Shown piece by piece: positions 43,593 to 48,976 of a DNA stretch of 48,976 nucleotides. Location of the stretch: contig JALCDF010000005.1 of the NCBI GenBank assembly GCA_022641375.1, positions 1 through 48,976 of the forward strand, given 5' to 3'. The notes below the pieces were generated by a model. That model had not been told where the DNA came from. It saw only the letters and a list, made by a program, of their open reading frames with translations, and searched no databases. Source of the DNA: Megasphaera sp. (lineage in GTDB: Bacteria > Bacillota > Negativicutes > Veillonellales > Megasphaeraceae). A program made the translations under genes and the position numbers. Position 1 is the first letter of the stretch. Each line of letters opens with the position of its first letter.

Positions 43593-44003
43593 ATGCAATT
43601 CAACATAACGACTGATTATGCAATACGGACCGTCTTGTTTCTGGCCATTACCAAACGATTGGCCACAGCAGCGGAGATATCCGAAGCGATGCATATTCCG
43701 AAAAATTATCAGCTGAAAGTAACCAGCCCGCTGGTAAAGAAAGGAATCCTGACCCGGATCCAGGGGGTAAAAGGAGGATTTTGTTTAGGGAAAGACAGCA
43801 AGGATATCACACTCTATGATATCGTCAGCACCATGGAGACGACGACCCATCTCAATCCTTGCTTGAAAAAAAAACAAAATGGTAATCCCTTTACGAAGAC
43901 GCCATATCCTGTGAGTGATTTCTATGAAACCATGCAGACAGATATGGAAGGGCGGTTGCAGGGGATGACCGTGGCGTTGCTGGCGAAGAATTTTAGGCAA
44001 TAA
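43593..44003 (+). CDS. Rrf2-family transcriptional regulator
   Basis: A 136-residue regulator with an Rrf2 winged helix (FNITTDYAIRTVLFLAITKRLATAAEISEAMHIPKNYQLKVTSPLVKKGILTRIQGVKGGFCL). It lacks the three-cysteine cluster of IscR or NsrR; only Cys68 and a Cys in NPCLKK are seen, so an iron-sulfur sensor is unlikely. GGAGGTG precedes the ATG. Two related palindromes upstream suggest autoregulation; the downstream autotransporter may be another target. Confidence 0.87.
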   Translation: MQFNITTDYAIRTVLFLAITKRLATAAEISEAMHIPKNYQLKVTSPLVKKGILTRIQGVKGGFCLGKDSKDITLYDIVSTMETTTHLNPCLKKKQNGNPFTKTPYPVSDFYETMQTDMEGRLQGMTVALLAKNFRQ

Positions 44004-44021
44004 AAGCATACGTGATGATGA

Positions 44022-44065
44022 ATGTATGTAAATAAAAAGAGCTTGCGGTTTCACATTACATACAT
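44022..44065. promoter_or_regulatory. 10-bp perfect inverted repeat before the autotransporter
   Basis: ATGTATGTAA (44022-44031) and TTACATACAT (44056-44065), 24 bp apart, between rrf2 and the autotransporter. It may be an operator or the stem of a weak terminator; T6 lies about 10 bp later. Confidence 0.45.
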
Positions 44066-44127
44066 GAAGCAGAATGTTTTTTATGAAAAATGGATGGGTA
44101 TCATTACAGTGGAGAGGAGTTTTATAC

Positions 44128-47100
44128 ATGAAGAAACAAATACGGTATTTTACAGAAGGGGTGCTTCAGCGGAAGGTATTAAAGACGTTGGTGGCCGGTA
44201 TGGCGGTATTGCCGATGGCTGCGGCGGGATCTATAGTCGAAGCATCAACTACGATAACTTCCGGTACACATGATATTGGTGGAGAATATACGATAGATCG
44301 GGATTTCGCAATGGCGACGGGAAATAATATTGTTTTGAATGGGACAGATAATGTAAAGATAACCAGTACTTCAACAGGACAAGGCTTTTTCGGTATACGA
44401 AGTGGAGGCAAAATTTCTCTTGACATGCAGGGAAATGATTTTGCTTATGAAGGAAAATACTATGGGATGAGAAGTGGAGAAATAAGTACCCCGACATCGA
44501 CGTGGAATGGAACTACTGTTATTGACAACGTCCATGATTTTGATGCTGCTATAGTAGCAAGTGGGCGTGCAAGTATTATAAGTGCATTTGCTTATGGAGA
44601 TTCTTCATTATTTGAAATTAATGCAACCGGCAAAATTAATATGGATATATCGGGATCTAATGGTACGGTAGTTGGATTATTATCATCTGGAGGGAATACA
44701 AGTAAGGTTAATCTGAATGCGGTTGGTGATATTAACATTAGTGGAGATGGTGCCCCTATATACGTTGTAACAAATAATGCTGAATGTAATGTCGATTCAA
44801 CAGAAGGAGATATCAACCTGACATCGCGAAGTCGACAGGGGGTGAGAAATAATGGCGGAACGATAAATATTAAAGGACAGACTGTCACTATTGATGCCTT
44901 GACCAAAGGCATTGATGCAAGAGGTGGTACAACGAATGTCACGGCAACAAAGGGTGATGTTACGATTGGTAACGCGACTGCCCAGGCTATTCATGCGGAA
45001 GGGACAGGCAGCGTAGATATTACCAGCGAACAGGGAAAAATCAACCTGACAGCAACCAAGACGGATGATAGTACCTATCCCAACGCCGGCATCTATACGG
45101 CCGACACGGGAGCCGTGAATCTTCATTCCGATACGGTAATCACGGCGGCAGAAAAGAGCATCGATGCAACAGGTGGTACGGTGACATTTGATAAAGCCTT
45201 GACAGCTACCGCTGCTCCGACGGCGATTGCAGCCAGCGGCGGAGCCGTGGTGACGGCAACGGATAGTGCTACGGATAAACAGATAGCCGGTACGATTACG
45301 GCTGATGGTAGTGGAACGGCTGTCAATGTAGATTTCCCGACGTCCGCTTCGTATTTTACGGGTTCGACGGATGTGACTAATGATGGGGCAGTCAATCTGG
45401 GATTTTCTAATCATTCCATCTGGAACCTGACGGCAGACAGCAAGCTGACATCGCTGGATAATACGAACAGCACCATCAACATGCATTATACTGGTGATGA
45501 TACGTATGAAACGATTACGACCGATACGTACAGCGGTAGCAATGGGACACTGCTCATGGATACGGATCTGGCCAGTGAAACGAACGGCGACAAATTATAC
45601 ATCAATAACAGCGGTGCAGGCGGCGGTACCATTCAGGTCTTCGATAAGAGCCTGAACAGTGGCACGAAGGTCAATGCCAAAGATGATTGGACGAAGACGA
45701 AATTGCTCCTCGTCGGCGGTAACGGTGCTGACGGGACAACATGGACGGGGCAGACCCTCGATACAGGCGGCCTGTGGGAACTGACACCGACGGTAGAAAA
45801 GCTGGAAGATAACCAGTGGTACCTGACGATGATGAAACGGTCTGCTAATCCCAGCACGAAGACCATCATGGGGTCCCTGGATTCGGCATATGGCCTCTGG
45901 CGTTATGATGATACGTTGCGCAAGCGCCTGGGTGATCTGCGCTATATCGATAACGACCAGAACGGTCTTTGGGTGCGCCTGAAAGCAGGCAAGCTGGCTG
46001 CTGATTCCTATGACGGTAATTATCAGATGTATCAGATCGGTTACGATAAAAAATCGGACAACACGATTTATGGCATCGCTGTAGATCACAGTAAGGCCAG
46101 CAACGATTACTATGCCGGTGATGGCGATAACTCCATGACCAACCTGACGTTGTATGCGACGAACTATCGGGGCGGCGTGGATGTGAAGAACCAGAAGAGC
46201 GGTTCGACGTACAGCGATTTGGTATTACGGGCTGGCAGACTGCAGAGCAATGTGGACAGCTATGGCACATACCATGATTCCCTCGGCTATGATACATGGG
46301 GCTACAACATCAGTTACGAAATGGGCAAGACCTTCCGCAATGACAACGGCTGGTTCATCGAACCGGAAGCGCAGCTGTCCTATGGCAGATTGCGTGGCGG
46401 CGATTACACGACACAGCGGGGCACCCATGTCCATAAAGATGACATCGACAGCCTGTTAGGGCGTATCGGCTTCGTAGCTGGCCGCAAGATTAACGATGAC
46501 AAGGATTTCTACTTCAAAGCGAATGTCTATCGTGAATTTGCCGGTGACGGCGATATGCGCTTTGTCCATGGGGACCAGACGATGCTGGATGATGTATCGA
46601 ATCGTGATACATGGTTTGAAATGGGCGTTGGTGGCAATATTCGGTTGGCAAACGATACCTATATGTACGGTGACGTATTGAAGACCTTTGGGGCCGACAT
46701 CAATAAAAAATGGCAGGTCAATCTCGGCCTGCGCTGGGCCTTTGGCGGACCGAAGAAAGAAAAGGCCGTCGAACCGGCTCCGGTCGTTGTAGAACCCACA
46801 CCGGTCCCGGCACCGGCTCCCGTACGGGAAACGTATGTAGACAGCGTACACTTTGATTTTGATGTGGATACGCCGAAAGCAGAAGAAATGCATAAGATTG
46901 ATCAGTTTGCCAAGGCAGCCAAGGCCAACCCAGACCGTACCTATGCCGTCGTAGGCAATACGGATAGCGTCGGTACCGATGAATACAACCTGGCGTTATC
47001 GCAGCGGCGTGCGGAAAACGTCAAAGCCGAAGCTGAAAAACGCGGCGTCCCGGCAGCACAGATGCAGGAATCCTATCTGGGGAAAGCCAAACCGGTAGAA

Positions 47101-47181
47101 AGCAACGATACCGATCAGGGACGGGCAGCGAACCGCCGTGTCGATATCTATGAACATCAGACTGACACAACGGTACAATAA
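44128..47181 (+). CDS. Autotransporter with outer-membrane barrel and C-terminal OmpA-like domain
   Basis: A 1017-residue protein. A long signal peptide (basic start, hydrophobic VLKTLVAGMAVLPMAAAG, cleavage near residue 40) leads to a passenger of repetitive beta-strand text (about 40-570; NVTATKGDVTIGNATAQAI, GTGSVDITSEQGKINLTATK). A beta-barrel follows (about 580-873), ending WQVNLGLRWAF, the usual C-terminal barrel signal. Beyond it lie a Pro/Val/Glu linker and an OmpA-like peptidoglycan-binding domain (about 905-1010; GNTDSVGTDEYNLALSQRRAENV, NRRVDIYE). GAGGAG selects ATG 44128 over the upstream 44074. The first third of the passenger (to about 44950) is more AT-rich than the rest. Confidence 0.88.
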   Translation: MKKQIRYFTEGVLQRKVLKTLVAGMAVLPMAAAGSIVEASTTITSGTHDIGGEYTIDRDFAMATGNNIVLNGTDNVKITSTSTGQGFFGIRSGGKISLDMQGNDFAYEGKYYGMRSGEISTPTSTWNGTTVIDNVHDFDAAIVASGRASIISAFAYGDSSLFEINATGKINMDISGSNGTVVGLLSSGGNTSKVNLNAVGDINISGDGAPIYVVTNNAECNVDSTEGDINLTSRSRQGVRNNGGTINIKGQTVTIDALTKGIDARGGTTNVTATKGDVTIGNATAQAIHAEGTGSVDITSEQGKINLTATKTDDSTYPNAGIYTADTGAVNLHSDTVITAAEKSIDATGGTVTFDKALTATAAPTAIAASGGAVVTATDSATDKQIAGTITADGSGTAVNVDFPTSASYFTGSTDVTNDGAVNLGFSNHSIWNLTADSKLTSLDNTNSTINMHYTGDDTYETITTDTYSGSNGTLLMDTDLASETNGDKLYINNSGAGGGTIQVFDKSLNSGTKVNAKDDWTKTKLLLVGGNGADGTTWTGQTLDTGGLWELTPTVEKLEDNQWYLTMMKRSANPSTKTIMGSLDSAYGLWRYDDTLRKRLGDLRYIDNDQNGLWVRLKAGKLAADSYDGNYQMYQIGYDKKSDNTIYGIAVDHSKASNDYYAGDGDNSMTNLTLYATNYRGGVDVKNQKSGSTYSDLVLRAGRLQSNVDSYGTYHDSLGYDTWGYNISYEMGKTFRNDNGWFIEPEAQLSYGRLRGGDYTTQRGTHVHKDDIDSLLGRIGFVAGRKINDDKDFYFKANVYREFAGDGDMRFVHGDQTMLDDVSNRDTWFEMGVGGNIRLANDTYMYGDVLKTFGADINKKWQVNLGLRWAFGGPKKEKAVEPAPVVVEPTPVPAPAPVRETYVDSVHFDFDVDTPKAEEMHKIDQFAKAAKANPDRTYAVVGNTDSVGTDEYNLALSQRRAENVKAEAEKRGVPAAQMQESYLGKAKPVESNDTDQGRAANRRVDIYEHQTDTTVQ

Positions 47182-47235
47182 TGACACAGCGTCCGATGAG
47201 TGATATTGTAAAAAAATAAGTACGGATTGACAGAA

Positions 47236-47284
47236 AAACGGTTGTCCGTTGTTGGTGTAAAAACCAATAACGGGCAACCGTTTT
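47236..47284 (+). terminator. Terminator of the autotransporter gene
   Basis: A 20-bp stem (47236-47255 with 47264-47283, two G-U pairs), an 8-nt loop and T4. Confidence 0.92.
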
Positions 47285-47339
47285 GTTGTTCTGCGAGGAG
47301 AGAGGTGGACATCATCCTTATTTCGTCCACTCAATGGCT

Positions 47340-47640
47340 GTAGAGGAAGCCGCAACCCATTCCCCTGTCCGTTCAGATGTCACCATCCTATTGTTGCCGC
47401 TTTTGTCCTCAAAGAAAAGGCGCCCATATTCGTTAGGATAAGGGCGTGGGTTCGTGTCACATGGCAAGAATGGGTTTTCTTTTCGGACTTTAGCTGGCAA
47501 CAGTACGGATGGTGCCAAATTCACGGCCAGCAGAACGGGCTGCTTCGGAATGTCGGGTGTTTTCGTTCTGCGAAGATAGAGGTGGACAAAACAAGGACGC
47601 TGTTCACCAGTAGCAATTGCGGAGAGGAAAATCAGTCCTT
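47340..47640 (+). repeat. Structured dispersed repeat, partial copy C
   Basis: Matches the middle and end of copies A and B, including CTGTCCGTTCAGATGTCACC, the CGCCC/GGGCG hairpin, the GGTGGACA/TGTTCACC stem and GCAATTGC. The initial terminator hairpin is missing; the autotransporter terminator stands in its place. Two compensating single-base indels relative to A and B fall near 47460-47495. The rest of 47285-47339 holds only another fragment of the GGTGGACA module. Confidence 0.82.
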
Positions 47641-48045
47641 ATATTTTTCATCCTTCGTTCGGTATATAAGCCATTCTTTTAAATCTAGTGTATTCATGCG
47701 ATTGTCAGCAACGGCGATAATCATGTCTTCTAGTTCTTGCTGTGTATATTCTATTTCAATGTTATTTACATAGAGAAAAACAAGCATGCTGTGTACTGCT
47801 GAACGTTTATTGCCATCACAGAATGGATGATTTTTTGCTAGACCGTAGCAAAGTTGAGACGCTTTATCATAAATGGTCGGATATAAATCTTTACCATCAA
47901 ATGTTTGAAAAGGGGTATTGACGGCGGATTCTAATAATCCGATATCGTGAATACCCTTATCCATGACAAATGTTTCTTCCATATGATGATGGAAAGATAG
48001 GACATCATCTAAAATAATAGCTATTGTATCTTTTTCATGGGTCAT
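47632..48045 (-). CDS. doc: Doc-family toxin (Fic fold)
   Basis: A 137-residue protein with the Fic/Doc core HPFCDGNKRSA (near residue 71) and the Doc-type start DDVLSFHHHMEE, then GIHDIGLLESAVNTPFQTFDG. Doc of phage P1 phosphorylates EF-Tu and stops translation. The core has Cys where many have F-x-[D/E]: H-P-F-C-D-G-N-K-R, still complete for catalysis. Its ATG overlaps the stop of the small upstream gene by ATGA, the classic antitoxin-toxin coupling. Confidence 0.9.
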   Translation of the reverse strand: MTHEKDTIAIILDDVLSFHHHMEETFVMDKGIHDIGLLESAVNTPFQTFDGKDLYPTIYDKASQLCYGLAKNHPFCDGNKRSAVHSMLVFLYVNNIEIEYTQQELEDMIIAVADNRMNTLDLKEWLIYRTKDEKYKD

Positions 48046-48194
48046 TTGTTTTCCAAATCCTTATACGCTTGATGGTTGCGTTGCATCATCAATTCCGATG
48101 CACGACGGATTTTTTCTTTGATATCTGGATTGGTACGGCTGTTACGAATTTTTTTATTTTCTTTATTTTGGTAGGGCATTGGAATGTGACTCAT
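48042..48194 (-). CDS. Putative antitoxin paired with Doc (50 residues)
   Basis: A short, strongly basic gene product: MSHIPMPYQNKENKKIRNSR, then TNPDIKEKIRRASELMMQRN and HQAYKDLENK. GGAGG on the minus strand (48202-48206) precedes the ATG. It overlaps doc by 4 bp. It is not like Phd of P1 in sequence; the role is inferred from size, position and coupling. Confidence 0.7.
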   Translation of the reverse strand: MSHIPMPYQNKENKKIRNSRTNPDIKEKIRRASELMMQRNHQAYKDLENK

Positions 48195-48273
48195 ACTAAA
48201 ACCTCCGATTATTTTATTCATAAACTGTTTTCAGGTAATTATGGGAAACAGATGATATCAATCTATTTATTTC

Positions 48274-48302
48274 ATTATAATATGGATACCCAGAAATCGC
48301 AA
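48274..48302 (-). promoter_or_regulatory. Promoter of the antitoxin-doc operon
   Basis: On the minus strand: TTGCGA (48302-48297), exactly 17 bp, TATAAT (48279-48274), about 80 bp before the antitoxin ATG. Confidence 0.65.
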
Positions 48303-48800
48303 TGAATAACGTATGAAGGCAGTGAATTAAAGCAGTTGTTCGTTGTTAAGGAGTGCGGTTCTTGGTTCTTAACAACAGTTTCCAACAACCGCACTTCCAA
48401 GAACGAACAACCAACAACTATTTTTCCTGTAACGCTATGTAACGCTATAGATAAGAAGAGAACAGATAAGACTAGAAGAGAGGAGAAAATATATATCAGG
48501 GTGTAACGCGTACATTTTCGATGGTCTCGTATGAATAGATAAATGTACATATTTGAAAAAGTGAAAGTTCATCCAACTTCAGTTATTCGGATATGTTTTC
48601 AGAAGGAAGTAATCAAATATATCATAAACAAAAAGAATATTAATTATTACAATAGGTAACTTAAAAAGCAAACAGGGAAAAGTCGGTTCCGGACAAAAAA
48701 GTTTCCAAAAATGTTGGAAATTTTTCGCTAGAAACGTGTATATAAGTAGAGGGGTAAATAAAAACACCTCAATACGATGATCCGGAAGGAGACAGACAAG
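48303..48800. other. Intergenic region with repeats and iteron-like motifs
   Basis: No gene seen. A unit of the GTTGTT...GGTTCTTAA palindromic family lies at about 48336-48420. TGTAACGC occurs at 48428, 48438 and 48502. GTACATTT (48510-48517) and AAATGTAC (48541-48548) form an inverted repeat. TTTCCAA/TTGGAAA (48702-48720) is a 7-bp hairpin followed by T5. The rest is AT-rich without clear signals. Confidence 0.55.
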
Positions 48801-48976
48801 ATGAAACAGTTACAATGGATGAAAATAAATGTGGGGCTGTACAGTGATCCCCGTATGGTACGGATGCTGCGGCAGCCGCATGGGGAGCTGTATCATCTGG
48901 TCTTGTTTGTCTTGCGGGATTTTGCCGGAGCCATCAACCGGAACGGGCAGGTATACATTACGACACAGGAACCGTT
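48801..48976 (+). CDS. Replication-protein-like N-terminus (3' end outside window)
   Basis: The first 58 codons of a gene with a good ribosome site (GGAAGGAGA). The text MKQLQWMKINVGLYSDPRMVRM, then LRQPHGELYHLVLFVLRDFAG, and NGQVYITTQEP resembles the N-terminal winged-helix domain of phage replisome organiser or DnaD-like replication proteins (pattern W-[ML]-K-[IL]-x5-[FY]-x-D-x-[RK]-[IM]). Only the start is present, so the call is tentative. Confidence 0.45.
   Translation, partial: MKQLQWMKINVGLYSDPRMVRMLRQPHGELYHLVLFVLRDFAGAINRNGQVYITTQEP

Noticed and set aside
43388-43615. 75-codon plus-strand frame before rrf2
   Set aside because: Runs through the palindrome and into the rrf2 start without a ribosome site; composition is plain AT-rich intergenic DNA.
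48579-48767. 62-codon minus-strand frame rich in F, L and I
   Set aside because: AT-rich random-type frame through a hairpin, with no ribosome site or recognisable text.

Overview
The window comes from a diderm, Gram-negative-type Firmicute. The best fit is Negativicutes (Veillonellaceae), with a Megasphaera-like gene set, inferred from gene content only. It combines lipopolysaccharide and outer-membrane genes (kdsD, kdsC, an LpxL-type acyltransferase, lptC/A/B/F, an autotransporter) with Firmicute-style regulation (FapR, LytTR, PhoP-like boxes, strong Shine-Dalgarno sites, frequent GTG/TTG starts) and with anaerobic lactate/C4 metabolism. Translated peptide order, gene order and spacing were read directly; names come from family recognition, not from searches.

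Layout. 1-5.1 kb: Kdo synthesis, lipid A acylation and the Lpt bridge as one coupled operon. 5.2-8.1 kb: a DUF3084 coiled-coil membrane protein, a YqgF/RuvX-like nuclease fold, a YitT membrane protein and a PC4-type ssDNA-binding protein. 8.1-15.9 kb: the fatty-acid operon fapR-plsX-fabH-fabD-fabG-acpP-fabK-fabF-rnc, headed by a clear FapR operator. 15.9-22.1 kb: a radical SAM gene, a LytT/LytS two-component pair that encloses a second radical SAM gene, and cfa. 22.2-28.6 kb: 4-hydroxybutyrate dehydrogenase, a free-standing 5S/OadA-type carboxyltransferase and full-length pyruvate carboxylase. 28.6-35.6 kb: phoB-phoR and pstSCAB-phoU, each group preceded by PHO-box-like repeats. 35.6-41.5 kb: a second YitT gene (minus strand), ispE, then a lactate locus (GntR regulator, a 52-residue membrane protein, LarA-type racemase, FAD-dependent D-lactate dehydrogenase).

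41.6-49 kb is accessory in character. It opens with two tandem paralogous small genes whose proteins share a C-x4-C-C motif. In the second copy the last cysteine codon is an in-frame TGA, the protein stays conserved after it, and a perfect 6-bp hairpin with a G-starting loop lies 26 nt downstream, as a bacterial SECIS would. This is the most interesting signal in the window: a probable miniature selenoprotein beside its cysteine twin. It is followed by about 1.4 kb of structured dispersed repeats, very long perfect palindromes before an Rrf2 regulator, a 1017-residue autotransporter fused to an OmpA-like domain, another repeat copy, a Doc toxin/antitoxin pair on the minus strand, and the start of a replication-protein-like gene with iteron-like motifs upstream.

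No rRNA, tRNA, CRISPR array or transposase gene was seen.
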